Assembly (NCBI RefSeq): GCF_000381365.1
Contig: NZ_KB905466.1
Coordinates: 2,547,029 to 2,611,028, forward strand
Reading direction: 5' to 3'
From: Bacteroides salyersiae WAL 10018 = DSM 18765 = JCM 12988
GTDB lineage: Bacteria; Bacteroidota; Bacteroidia; Bacteroidales; Bacteroidaceae
Length of the DNA stretch: 64,000 bases
The notes beneath the pieces were generated by a model. The model was not told the DNA's origin. It worked only from the letters and a program-made list of their open reading frames with translations, and did not search any database. The position numbers and the translations under genes were made by a program. Shown piece by piece: positions 43,442 to 56,254 of this stretch (position 1 is its first letter; each line of letters begins with the position of its first letter).

Positions 43442-46400
43442 TTAATTACACGTGGGTATTCCCCAAGATGTATTAGGCTTGTCACCCATTTCCAAAATCA
43501 GTTCACCGCCTTTTAGTAATTCGGAAGCCGGAAAGAAGAATTCATTCAGTACTTTACCATTTAGCATGGCACTTTGAACATATTTATTTTTTCTGGAAAC
43601 GTTCTTTGCTTCGATTGTAAATGTTTTGCCACGATTATAACGTTCTCCCAAGTCGATAATGACTTTCTCATAAAGCGGGCTGGCTATTTCGTAGATCGGA
43701 TCGATGCGGCATCCGCCATCTGTCTGGAACAGACCTAAGGCGGCCATTACAAACCATGAGCTCATTTGCCCTTGGTCTTCGTCACCTAAGTAAGCATTGG
43801 CGATGCCTGTTTCATAGTACTTATCAATGATGGATCGTGACCATTTTTGCGTGAGCCAAGGCTTCTTCGCCCAATTGAACAAGAAGGCAAAATGCATAGA
43901 CTGTTGATTACCCTGTACTACAGGATAGTCCCAATACTGATCGTTCGGTGCATTGTACCTCCAAGGTTCACTGGCTTCAAAGCCCCAGTTCAGACGATCG
44001 ATAAAAGTTTCTTCACCGATTGTTTCTATTAATGCCGGAACATCTTGGGGGACAAAAAAACTGAGTTGCCAGGAATTACCTTCTACATAATGATGATCAC
44101 GTCCGCTTTGGAAGGGATCAAAATCAGGGATAAACTGCCTTGTCGTATCGCGCATGTGTGCATATCCGTTTTGGGGATTAATGGCATTTTTCCACCAACT
44201 TCCACGGTCATTGAATATATCGTACTCGGTATATTTTCCTAATGCTTTTGCCATTTGTCCTACCGTCCAGTCATCATATGAGTATTCCATTGTATTGGAG
44301 AAACGTCCCTTTTCGATGGGTACATATTTATATTTAAGGTAAGGCAGCAAATCACGGTTACCGGCAAATCCGCCGGCAACACGGGTAGCAGGCGTAGTTT
44401 GCATTTTTTTTATCGCTTCAAATGCTTTTTCGACATCATAGTCCCGGATGCCCATTTGATACGCAGAGACTATTAATGGTATTTCGTGCTCTGCCACCAT
44501 TACGGGGATATACTCCATGCCGGCGGGGCCCTTTGCCAGCCAACCGTTGGAATCGTACATGGCCAGTTGTGAATTTACCCATTTGGAGGTCCATTCGGGA
44601 GTTACCAGGTTCCAGAATAGATTGAGATTCCAAAATGAATTCCAGAATGCATCACAACCTAAGGCGACATGATCCGGGTTAGTAAACTTACGTACTTTTT
44701 CATCCGGGGACATCCACTCTCCGTTTATATCGCTCCACATATTGCGGCAAAGTGCACGGAACATATTTGTGTAGAAACGTACTTTTTCGATCCGGTCATT
44801 GGATGTGATGGTCAGACGATTCAGAATCTCGTTCCATACATCTTTCTGGTTTTGTACAACTGCATTGAAATCCCAGCCAAATTTGTCGCTTATCTCTTTT
44901 TGCAGATTTTCTGAGGCATTGGCTATGCTGACCAAAGAGATGCCAGTACGGACTTGGACTACGGGATGCTTTTTCGTATCGAATTCGACATATAATCCGG
45001 CGTCTTTTAAATTCTTTCCTGTTATCTGTTTTGAGTCCAGTACCTGATCGTTTTTCCAGCCACCGGTTTTCTTTATGGGGGCATCGAATTCAATGACGAA
45101 ATTTACAACATACTCCTGATCGGCGTCACCACTCCATACCTGTGGGGAAAACTGATGGCAGAATCCTTCTATTCTGTAGTCGCTTACCTGCTTCATTTCT
45201 ACTTCACGCAGATTGTAATCATACTCAGCCTGAATATGTAAATCAATCATAACCCGGCCGTCTTTATCTTTCGGGAAAGTATATTTCTGGAAACTGGCTC
45301 TTTCTGTAGCCGTCACTTCTGCAAGAATCTTTGTATCGGTAAGGAATACTTTATAGTAGCCTAAAGGGGCTTCTTCTGTCCGTTTATCAATGCGTGAACG
45401 ATAGCCTTCATCGGGACAGAATTGATCGCCTACTGTTGTGAACAGTTTTCCATTGGTCGGCATCATGCCTAATCCTCCCATGGTCCACTCGTGAATATGG
45501 CTGAAGCAACCCAATGTTTCAAAAGTGGGTTGATAACCGGCCTGCCATCCCATATTCTGGTTGTCCGGGCTCAGTTTTACCATGCTGAAAGGCATCCATG
45601 GGCCGGGAGCTATCATCCATCGGGAGTGTGCAGTGCCTATTTTGGTGTCTACATAGTCCGCCAGTGTCTGTAGAGCCTGGGGGGAACGCAATACGATACC
45701 CTTTTCTATCAACTCATTGTTTACCAACACTTGATACATACTTTTCCTGTTTTTTTTAACAGCAGGCATAGGAGCTTCGAAAATAGACCGTGAGGTATCC
45801 AGTTTAGCAGCAAATATATCCGTGCCGTCCAGCTTCACTGTTAACTGCGGGGTACCGTTCAGGTGTTCCACATCAATTAAAAGCGGTTGTACTCTTTTGC
45901 CTTCCAGTTCTGTTTCATAAGCAGCAGGCGCTACATTGCGTAGAAAAGCGTATTTGTTATTATCCCCTAATGTAACACGATCCGATCCTTCCAGTAAGAT
46001 TTGGTCGAATACGATCCAACCACCTTCGAGCACAGAGATAGTAACAATATTACCGCCTTCTTTCAGGTCGGCAGTAGAAAAAGGAAATTCCAGAATCTGT
46101 TCTTTGGCATTTTGTACATTGCCTTCCAGTGCCTCTTCGGAATGGCCTTTGATCTCGAATTTCTTTTCTATAGAATTAATTGTGACTTTTACCACCGAGC
46201 GATTCGGATTTGAATCTACCAGATCGATAATCAATTTGCATTGTCCGTTTTTAGGTTTTTGGGAGATATTGAACAGAATGTTTGTATCATGTGTTCTCCA
46301 ACCGGAAGTCCTCCAAGTACCTCCCCAAGTATCATCCGGTCCGGGCATCACATATGGGAAATCTGTTTTATCAGAAGAAGTCCCGATCAGAAAGAACCGG

Positions 46401-46567
46401 TCTTCATACCCGAAATCGTTAGCTAAAAATTTCTTATAATCAGAGGGGCCTAATGCCAGTTCGGAACCGGAATTATCTCCGTTGCCAATTGTCCATATTA
46501 TTTTGGCTGTGGCTGTAAAGGTGGAGAAGTAAACCGATAGAAAAAGGAATAATAGCTTTCTGCTCAT
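43442..46567 (-). CDS. GH92 alpha-mannosidase with extra N-terminal beta-sandwich domain
   Basis: 1041 residues, about 280 longer than the GH92 protein at 57761-60046. A signal peptide is followed by an extra domain (about 20-200: 'IWTIGNGDNSGSELALGP...ILFNISQKPKNGQCKLIIDL...WIVFDQILLEGSD') resembling the carbohydrate-binding-like domain of rhamnogalacturonan lyases. The GH92 two-domain catalytic part begins 'VDTKIGTAHSRWMIAPGPWMPFSMVKLSPDNQ'. Hallmarks are 'HIHEWTMGGLG', 'HHYVEGNSWQLSFFVP' (general-acid Glu region) and 'YLGDEDQGQMSSWFVMAALGLF', containing the acidic residues that act as general base and bind Ca2+. It removes mannose from high-mannose glycans in the periplasm. It is the last gene of the operon. 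Confidence 0.9.
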   Translation of the reverse strand: MSRKLLFLFLSVYFSTFTATAKIIWTIGNGDNSGSELALGPSDYKKFLANDFGYEDRFFLIGTSSDKTDFPYVMPGPDDTWGGTWRTSGWRTHDTNILFNISQKPKNGQCKLIIDLVDSNPNRSVVKVTINSIEKKFEIKGHSEEALEGNVQNAKEQILEFPFSTADLKEGGNIVTISVLEGGWIVFDQILLEGSDRVTLGDNNKYAFLRNVAPAAYETELEGKRVQPLLIDVEHLNGTPQLTVKLDGTDIFAAKLDTSRSIFEAPMPAVKKNRKSMYQVLVNNELIEKGIVLRSPQALQTLADYVDTKIGTAHSRWMIAPGPWMPFSMVKLSPDNQNMGWQAGYQPTFETLGCFSHIHEWTMGGLGMMPTNGKLFTTVGDQFCPDEGYRSRIDKRTEEAPLGYYKVFLTDTKILAEVTATERASFQKYTFPKDKDGRVMIDLHIQAEYDYNLREVEMKQVSDYRIEGFCHQFSPQVWSGDADQEYVVNFVIEFDAPIKKTGGWKNDQVLDSKQITGKNLKDAGLYVEFDTKKHPVVQVRTGISLVSIANASENLQKEISDKFGWDFNAVVQNQKDVWNEILNRLTITSNDRIEKVRFYTNMFRALCRNMWSDINGEWMSPDEKVRKFTNPDHVALGCDAFWNSFWNLNLFWNLVTPEWTSKWVNSQLAMYDSNGWLAKGPAGMEYIPVMVAEHEIPLIVSAYQMGIRDYDVEKAFEAIKKMQTTPATRVAGGFAGNRDLLPYLKYKYVPIEKGRFSNTMEYSYDDWTVGQMAKALGKYTEYDIFNDRGSWWKNAINPQNGYAHMRDTTRQFIPDFDPFQSGRDHHYVEGNSWQLSFFVPQDVPALIETIGEETFIDRLNWGFEASEPWRYNAPNDQYWDYPVVQGNQQSMHFAFLFNWAKKPWLTQKWSRSIIDKYYETGIANAYLGDEDQGQMSSWFVMAALGLFQTDGGCRIDPIYEIASPLYEKVIIDLGERYNRGKTFTIEAKNVSRKNKYVQSAMLNGKVLNEFFFPASELLKGGELILEMGDKPNTSWGIPTCN

Positions 46568-46593
46568 AGTTGCACTTTCTTTAATTTATGATT

Positions 46594-47706
46594 TTATTGG
46601 ATAAGGCTTGCTGCATCTATCTGTTGCAATGCAAAAGTATATGCTCCTAATGCAATGGCTTTATTGGCACCCAATGAGGATACAATTACCCCGATACGTT
46701 TATTGCAATCATATAGAACCTTTTTGTCGGTAGAAGGCACTTGGATATGGACGGCTCTGTTTTCCATAAACCTCCTGTAATCGTTTGCGTCCTCCAGATT
46801 GCAGACATCCATCTGTAAACAGGGAAATTCCTGCCCTGCAAAAGTGGAGACGGATTGTTTCATCTCTCTCATTATACCCGGCAGAATGTATTTAGCGGCT
46901 CCCGCTATGCCGCCACCGATTACTACCAACCCATCGACAATGTGAAGCGCTTGGGTAATGGCTGCTCCGGCCATTTCGCCTAATTCTTCAAAGCTTCTCA
47001 CGGCCGCCTCACGATTTCCGGAATGCAGGCCTTCTGCAATATCGTAGATATCTTTAGGAGTCAACTTTGAAGCATCTTCACCGCTAAGTTCGGTATATAC
47101 CCGGCGGACGGCTCTGATACTTACACTTTCTTCTGCTATCAATCCGGGATATTTTTTATTGCGCATGATCCATACGTCACCACCACATCCGTTGTCGCCC
47201 GTCAGCAGGCGATTGTCGATAACCACTCCTGCACCGAACCCTGTTCCCAAAGTGATTCCCAATAAGTTTTTATATCTTTTAGGACTACCGGCGGCAGCAA
47301 GTTTTTCGTTTATGGCAGGTAATGCACCGGCCAGTGCTTCACCATACGCAAATAAGTTACCATCATTATTAATAAAAACGGGGATTTTAAATTTCTCTTC
47401 CAGATATGGTCCTAAAGCTATTCCTCCCCGGAAAGCCGGGAAGTTGGGCAAATCTCCAATGATCCCGTTTTTATAATCGGCAGGCCCCGGAAAAGCAAAG
47501 CTAATTGCAACCGGGGTGTCTTCCAACTGATCTTTAACCAAGCTAAACCCTTTTAGCAATGCAGACAAACATTTATCCAGGTTATCAGAAGTAGCCGGAA
47601 GACAGACCGGAGTTACAATTTCTTTACATTCTCGAATGGCAGAGAATACAAAATTGGTACCCCCTGCATCCAGAGTCAGTACAATACGCTGATCATGTTT
47701 ATACAT
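46594..47706 (-). CDS. ROK-family sugar kinase
   Basis: 370 residues, cytoplasmic. The N-terminal phosphate-binding loop is 'VLTLDAGGTNFVFSAI'. 'PVFINNDGNLFAYGEALAG' holds the catalytic Asp, 'LLGITLGTGFGAGVVID' the second phosphate loop, and 'VDGLVVIGGGIAG' the adenosine loop. The usual ROK zinc signature (C-x-C-G-x2-G-C) is missing; where it should be the protein reads 'GCGGDVWIMRNKKYPGLIAEES'. It is placed between a GH92 mannosidase and a mannose-6-phosphate isomerase, so mannose (or another released hexose) to hexose-6-phosphate is the likely reaction. Zinc-less ROK kinases exist, so the loss need not mean inactivity. Confidence 0.85.
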   Translation of the reverse strand: MYKHDQRIVLTLDAGGTNFVFSAIRECKEIVTPVCLPATSDNLDKCLSALLKGFSLVKDQLEDTPVAISFAFPGPADYKNGIIGDLPNFPAFRGGIALGPYLEEKFKIPVFINNDGNLFAYGEALAGALPAINEKLAAAGSPKRYKNLLGITLGTGFGAGVVIDNRLLTGDNGCGGDVWIMRNKKYPGLIAEESVSIRAVRRVYTELSGEDASKLTPKDIYDIAEGLHSGNREAAVRSFEELGEMAGAAITQALHIVDGLVVIGGGIAGAAKYILPGIMREMKQSVSTFAGQEFPCLQMDVCNLEDANDYRRFMENRAVHIQVPSTDKKVLYDCNKRIGVIVSSLGANKAIALGAYTFALQQIDAASLIQ

Positions 47707-47740
47707 ATGATAATAGAATTAAGTTAACCTTACGTTTTTA

Positions 47741-49471
47741 TCAGAATCTCACATAAGCTTTAATAGTCGCACATTCTTTACCGGCAGACTTGCCATAAGG
47801 GGAAATGATGTATTCGTTTACATTTGCCGGAATGATAAATGTTTCGGCATAATGAACCACAAATGGCTTAAACGCTCCGTTGGGACTTTCGATGATGGCT
47901 TCTTCGCCTTCTATCAGATTCAAGACATTCACACTGTTGTTCGTATGGTGTGTCACAGGTTTGGTAAACCAGTGGCGGCGGGTTTCGATGAATTCATTCG
48001 GGTGCAGCCCTGTTCTTTCTTCTCTCCAGCCGTCTCCTTTGGAAATCTTTGTCAGATGGTTGGCCAAATGCTGTTTGACATATTCCGTATCACGTTTCCA
48101 GTCGATAACTTCTTTTCCTCTTTCTACGTTTATGGGGCGTGGTTTTCCATCTAATCCTAAACGCTGCCAGTCCCATAACTTGAAAGTAAACAGGTTAGGA
48201 GTAGAACTGATTTCAAGTACCAATGCTTCTGAGCCGGAACAATGTACGGTTCCGCCCGGAATCAGATAATGATCGTGTTTCTTTGCGGGCAGTTTATTCA
48301 CGTACTTCTCCGTATTGAATACTATTTCTCCTTTTTGGGCTTTCCGCAAGTCTTCAATCATTTCATTTTTATCGATACCCGTCTTCAAACCGAGGTAAAC
48401 GGTAGCACCTTCTTTGGCATCCAATAGATAATAGCTTTCATCCTGTGTGTAGTACATGCCAAAGTTTTCGCGAATGAATTGTGTCGTGGGATGTACCTGT
48501 ACACTTAGATTACCGCCACCTACCGTATCGAGAAAGTCGAAACGGATGGGAAAGTCTTTTCCGAAACGCGCTTCTACCGGCTCACCCAACAATTCTCTTG
48601 TTTTTAAAAGTACGAGATCTACCGATGGCAATTCGAATCGTACACCATTCACTTCGAAATAGAGGCTGTTTTCTTCGGGAACACAATCGAAACACCAACC
48701 GTAATTTTCTTTTTCCGGATCGAGATCGCATACTTCTTTCATCCATTGACCGCCCCAGGGAGCCGGATCAAAGAAAGGAACTACGCGGAAAGGAGAATGA
48801 ACCGTCTCTTCGATTCCTTTGAAAAAAGTGGTTTGATCAATCATTTTAGGCTCAGTTGCTATGTGGGTGTCTAACCAGAAGTCAACCTTGTCAAACAAAC
48901 TTTCCTTGTATTTATCGCATACTCTCCAATCATTGAAGTAGCCTCTTTTATATTGCAGGGATACTGCGTCTTTCCGGTTGTCTATCCCCAATGCTTTCAC
49001 TTCATGACGGCGGAAACGCTGTTGGATTTCCCAACGCGCCATATCTGCATAAATCAATACGGCTTCGGCAGGGACTACCATGGCGGCTCCGCTTCCCACA
49101 ACCACTACTTTTCCTTTTGTCGCAATTACTTCCTCACGCGCTTTCTTCAGTTTGTCCTGGTCAAAATAATCGTTTAGCGTGATATTAGTCACGTAGCCAA
49201 ATAAGACGTCATCCGTCATAAAGCGGGCTGTCATAGCTTTAATCTCACTTTCCGGTTTCATCAGGTCGCGGGTATCGATAAATAGGGCGGGGGATAAGCG
49301 ATGGAGTTCATTTATTACTTCTTCCTCATATACCCCTGTATAAAAATCAACGGCTAAAGCCGGATAGGCCTTTAAATGTTCTTCCAGTAGAGAACAGATA
49401 TTCTCCCATCCTTGAATTACAGTTCCCGAAATTTTAGTAGATGGAAACCGGTCATAATTTGCTTTTCTCAT
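47741..49471 (-). CDS. class I mannose-6-phosphate isomerase with long N-terminal extension
   Basis: 576 residues. The C-terminal part, from about residue 225, is a type I phosphomannose isomerase with cupin metal site 'NLSVQVHPTTQF' (Gln325, His327) and 'YLIPGGTVHCSG' (His410). It interconverts mannose-6-phosphate and fructose-6-phosphate. The first 220 residues are an extra domain with an alpha/beta pattern; at 121-129 it has 'VVVVGSGAA' followed by 'PAEAVLIYADMARWEIQQRF', reminiscent of a P-loop kinase fold but with no Walker A lysine. It is encoded with the ROK kinase (34-base gap), and together they feed mannose into glycolysis. The function of the N-terminal half is unknown to me. Confidence 0.85.
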   Translation of the reverse strand: MRKANYDRFPSTKISGTVIQGWENICSLLEEHLKAYPALAVDFYTGVYEEEVINELHRLSPALFIDTRDLMKPESEIKAMTARFMTDDVLFGYVTNITLNDYFDQDKLKKAREEVIATKGKVVVVGSGAAMVVPAEAVLIYADMARWEIQQRFRRHEVKALGIDNRKDAVSLQYKRGYFNDWRVCDKYKESLFDKVDFWLDTHIATEPKMIDQTTFFKGIEETVHSPFRVVPFFDPAPWGGQWMKEVCDLDPEKENYGWCFDCVPEENSLYFEVNGVRFELPSVDLVLLKTRELLGEPVEARFGKDFPIRFDFLDTVGGGNLSVQVHPTTQFIRENFGMYYTQDESYYLLDAKEGATVYLGLKTGIDKNEMIEDLRKAQKGEIVFNTEKYVNKLPAKKHDHYLIPGGTVHCSGSEALVLEISSTPNLFTFKLWDWQRLGLDGKPRPINVERGKEVIDWKRDTEYVKQHLANHLTKISKGDGWREERTGLHPNEFIETRRHWFTKPVTHHTNNSVNVLNLIEGEEAIIESPNGAFKPFVVHYAETFIIPANVNEYIISPYGKSAGKECATIKAYVRF

Positions 49472-49497
49472 AATGATATGTATTCTTTATAATTTAA

Positions 49498-52750
<3,253 letters not shown>

Positions 52751-52777
52751 ATTCATACCTATTGATAAAACTTTATA

Positions 52778-54124
52778 CTATTTATTTACAATACTTCTTG
52801 CTACAATTTCTCCATTTACCGTTTGTATTTTTGCAATGTACATACCCTGAGGCAATGCCATAGAACATTCATTCATGTTTCCTGCCTTTTCTGCAACAAG
52901 GGTTCCGGCTGCTGTATACACATCCACCTTGTTCAGGTTGTTTCCTTTGACATAGATGCTTCCGTCGGTGGAGTATACAGCTATGCCGCTCTTGTTATCC
53001 TTTAATTCATTGATACCGGTGCTGACCTCTTCGCGTGCATCAAATTCGTCATTTAAAATAATTTCGTCAATGTAGAATTTTCCAGCCGGATTATCCCAGT
53101 TATCTTCTCCATTAAAGCCAAACAGGAATTCGATTGCAGAGATTGTTTCACCTTTCAATTCAGAGATATCGAATACAAAGTCCTCCCAACTGGTAGCGTC
53201 ATAAGGCATATATTCGGATCTGGCCTGATTACCCATATGGTCTTTTACAATTACTCGTACTGTCTGCCCGCCGGTATACATCATTATATGCAGGTTGGTA
53301 TTCGGATATTCGGCTTTCACCAAGCCGTTGATAGGCAGTTGCAAAGCATGCCACCAAACCGCAGATGCCGGCTTATCATAACACAAAACCTTTTTTGTTA
53401 AATTTACAGCCTCAGAAGACGGATTATCGACTACCGTGCAAGAAGCATTCGGATCCATCGAACTCCATTCCATCAGATTTTTTGCAGTCATGTCCGGATC
53501 ATCAAAATTCGCGATGTCTGTAATCTCAAGTATTTGTGCTCCATCCGGATAGGAAGAATCCATCAACTGAAAATCATCCAATAAATATTTGGTTTCCGGT
53601 ACGGCGCCCGGACCGTTCCATTGTAATTCGGGTTGTATGACAATTTTGCTGATTCCCTTGCCTGCCTGGACATAAGAGGTCAGATCAAATACAAAATCTT
53701 CCCAGCAATTTGCTTTTGTATTATTGAATTGTGCTTGGAAATGTCCGTCCTGTGTGCCTTTTTCGTCATAAACATGCACTTCACTGGCATCTCCGATTCG
53801 GGTGCGATACATCTTAAAATGAAGATATACGTGCTTGTCGGAAGCCGGCATAAAGTATTCTCCTTCTGCCGGGGCGATGTGTAGTTTGTGCCACCAGTCA
53901 TGCTGGTTGGTTGCTGTAAGGGCAAAGCATTTTTCCGATTTATTAATTCCGCTTTTCTGAGGGTTTTCTTCAACACCCATTGTTTCACTTCCGGTTCCTT
54001 CATAAGTAATGTTTTCCAATACTAAAGAACTGCCTTCGAAGTTTTCCCACATGGGGGTAGAAATTTGTGCATGAATACCTAATGCAAACAACGCTGTACA
54101 TAAAGTAATAATTTTCCTTTTCAT
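52778..54124 (-). CDS. secreted twin jelly-roll protein, probable glycan-binding
   Basis: 448 residues with a signal peptide (cleavage after 'LGIHAQ'). Two related beta-sandwich domains lie in tandem (about 22-195 and 205-365). Both show an 'NF(E/D)' start, a 'WWH' motif, 'CWEDFVFDL' or 'SWEDFVFDI', and a 'YLLDDFQL' or 'FYIDEIIL' ending, a pattern seen in carbohydrate-binding jelly rolls. The C-terminal 80 residues ('GIAVYSTDGSIYVKGN...VYTAAGTLVAEKAG...LPQGMYIAKIQTVNGEIVARSIV') are a type-A sorting-like domain. No catalytic residues were recognised. It lies in the N-glycan locus between the clan GH-A glycosidase and the terminator. Confidence 0.7.
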   Translation of the reverse strand: MKRKIITLCTALFALGIHAQISTPMWENFEGSSLVLENITYEGTGSETMGVEENPQKSGINKSEKCFALTATNQHDWWHKLHIAPAEGEYFMPASDKHVYLHFKMYRTRIGDASEVHVYDEKGTQDGHFQAQFNNTKANCWEDFVFDLTSYVQAGKGISKIVIQPELQWNGPGAVPETKYLLDDFQLMDSSYPDGAQILEITDIANFDDPDMTAKNLMEWSSMDPNASCTVVDNPSSEAVNLTKKVLCYDKPASAVWWHALQLPINGLVKAEYPNTNLHIMMYTGGQTVRVIVKDHMGNQARSEYMPYDATSWEDFVFDISELKGETISAIEFLFGFNGEDNWDNPAGKFYIDEIILNDEFDAREEVSTGINELKDNKSGIAVYSTDGSIYVKGNNLNKVDVYTAAGTLVAEKAGNMNECSMALPQGMYIAKIQTVNGEIVARSIVNK

Positions 54125-54169
54125 GATAAGTTATTTAAAGTTATACAATCTGTTTTGAAAACGGCTGCA

Positions 54170-54225
54170 AGGTAGCGAGGAATAGAAAAACGGAGATTCA
54201 CACTTGTAACATTCACTCGCTACCT
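54170..54225. repeat. long-loop inverted repeat between two PUL genes
   Basis: AGGTAGCGAG (54170-54179) and CTCGCTACCT (54216-54225), perfect over 10 bp with a 36-nt loop. There is no U-run on the minus strand, so it is probably an RNA-processing or stability hairpin. Confidence 0.5.
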
Positions 54226-54238
54226 GGTAACAACCTAC

Positions 54239-56209
54239 TTATTTTATGTATTTTATGCCCGTTACAGACATTGGAGCGAGGGTTATGACACTTTTTTTAT
54301 CAGTGGAAATAATATTCTCACCATTTATTCCTTTTTCGGTATAAGTTACTGTATGCTTCTCGATTCTCGAATGGTCTGAATTGGAAGAAAGGGCCACTTT
54401 TATAGGTGTCTGGTGATTGTTTATGAGGATTGTGGAGTATTCTCCTTCAGCATTTATGATTGAAAGTACATTCAAATGCTCTGCTGCTTCTGCATAATCG
54501 GTCTGTACAACGCGGTTTTCGCCTTTTCCCAATCCGAGCGTTTTGGAAAGTAGAGTAAATACATATGCTTTGGGCAGTAGTTTTCCTTCTTTGCTTCGAA
54601 CGTCCCAACTATAAAGCCCGTGTGCATCCGATGAAATTCCCTGTTCTGTTGTTCCGTTTTCGGCAAATGCCTGCAAATAATTCCAATGCATGGCTCCTGT
54701 CAGCCCGTCGCGCATCCAGTTGACGAGACAGTTGGCTACAAAGAGGTGTGATTTTGAGCCGGTATAGGTTATGGAGTCTGCAGCGTTACTGATAGATGTG
54801 CTCCATTCGGTGAAATAAACCGGCAGGTCGGCGTATCCGAATTTCCCTAACAGATTTTTGACTCTTGTTACAGTTTCCTGTTCCGTAGGAATGCCATAAT
54901 CGCCATATACATGATGAGAATAAAAATTAAAGTTATCCTTGTTTATACGTTTATCCGCGAAGAAATCACGATTGGTGCTGCCACCGACTCCACCGTCGGA
55001 ATGAGTGACAACAGAGGTCCCTCCCATCGGCATATCCGGCGTAATTTCCCGTACCACCTTTACACAGGTCATATAGATATCTGCCAATGCCGCACCGGCC
55101 GATGCATAAGGACTTTTATCAATGGTCATGAAATATCCCGGTTCGTTGTATACTTCTACCCAGTCTATATATTTGTGATAACGGCTATATACCTTACGCA
55201 CAATATCGGCATAAACATCGAGGTCCATAGGAACCCCTTTACTGGTACCGTTGTATGCCAGCCATCCCGGACAATAGGCAATGATCATCATTACTTTCAT
55301 GCCGCTTTTCTTAGCCCGGACTGCCAGTTCTAAATCCGAAAAATCCCATGTATCGGGGTTTTGTACATCGTTGACGTTATTGATGTAATCTTGATAGGTA
55401 ATATTTGCCGGTAAGATTTTTTCAAGCCACATATCGCAACGGATACAATTGAAACCGGCATCCGTCAGCTGGGGTAATATTTTATGGGAATGAGGGAGCG
55501 ACGGATTCTGGCATCCTCCGAAGAGCATATTTCCGCATGTATTATTCACTTGGCCAAAATCGACGGAGACTTTTAACGCATCATCGATCTCGTCGTCGGT
55601 AGTGAACAGCACTTCGCTCAATCCGAAGGCATTTCCACCCCAATTACCGTTGTTTATCGTTTTTGAAATAAGAAAACGGACATACTGTGCTTGTACACCG
55701 GATAAGTTTATCGGAGAATTTTTCCCATCATTCAAATTAGTTGCTTTCAGTTCGCTCGTACCCGAAGCCTGCGCCAACTGAAACGGATAAGATGCATCCA
55801 TTGTATAACCGGGCTCTGCCGGAGCCGGTAACTCAGTCCAATTCGTTTTGTCTGTGGAATATTCAATACGCATATTCTTCACTCCTTTATTCAGATTGTC
55901 CGGCTGATTGAAATTCCAGATATACAGATTCTGTAAATGATATGATTTTTTCAGGTCAAATGTCAGTTTCACATCTCCTAAAACTCCTGTTCTGCTACAC
56001 CACATGGTAGAACCGTTTGAAGCATTGTCGTGAAAAGCGTTGGCCGAATTTTCCGATAACCCCGAATTGTTTACTAAATTCTCTGAGAGCATGATACCGT
56101 CCGAATTACTGGCAGATACTCCCACAAAAGGAATTGTGTTTGTGCTGCAAACCGTGTTTAACGGGAGCAGCCCCCAAACAATAAGTAATGCATAACCTAT
56201 TTTATTCAT
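54239..56209 (-). CDS. clan GH-A glycoside hydrolase with N-terminal F5/8-type C domain
   Basis: 656 residues. After the signal peptide, residues 40-205 form a discoidin-like module ('VKLTFDLKKSYHLQNLYIWNFNQP...GVKNMRIEYSTDKTNWTEL...AQYVRFLISK'). Then comes a TIM barrel (about 215-560) with acid/base Glu356 in 'VEVYNEPGYF' at the end of strand 4 and nucleophile Glu468 in 'PVYFTEWSTS' at strand 7, followed by a C-terminal beta-sandwich. This is the GH39/GH51/GH79-type pattern; I cannot assign the exact family. The neighbours point to a glycosidase acting on N-glycan or a linked sugar, but the substrate is unknown. Confidence 0.75.
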   Translation of the reverse strand: MNKIGYALLIVWGLLPLNTVCSTNTIPFVGVSASNSDGIMLSENLVNNSGLSENSANAFHDNASNGSTMWCSRTGVLGDVKLTFDLKKSYHLQNLYIWNFNQPDNLNKGVKNMRIEYSTDKTNWTELPAPAEPGYTMDASYPFQLAQASGTSELKATNLNDGKNSPINLSGVQAQYVRFLISKTINNGNWGGNAFGLSEVLFTTDDEIDDALKVSVDFGQVNNTCGNMLFGGCQNPSLPHSHKILPQLTDAGFNCIRCDMWLEKILPANITYQDYINNVNDVQNPDTWDFSDLELAVRAKKSGMKVMMIIAYCPGWLAYNGTSKGVPMDLDVYADIVRKVYSRYHKYIDWVEVYNEPGYFMTIDKSPYASAGAALADIYMTCVKVVREITPDMPMGGTSVVTHSDGGVGGSTNRDFFADKRINKDNFNFYSHHVYGDYGIPTEQETVTRVKNLLGKFGYADLPVYFTEWSTSISNAADSITYTGSKSHLFVANCLVNWMRDGLTGAMHWNYLQAFAENGTTEQGISSDAHGLYSWDVRSKEGKLLPKAYVFTLLSKTLGLGKGENRVVQTDYAEAAEHLNVLSIINAEGEYSTILINNHQTPIKVALSSNSDHSRIEKHTVTYTEKGINGENIISTDKKSVITLAPMSVTGIKYIK

Positions 56210-56254
56210 ACTATTCTGATTAAATTCTATTTATAAAATTGAATGGATACAGCT

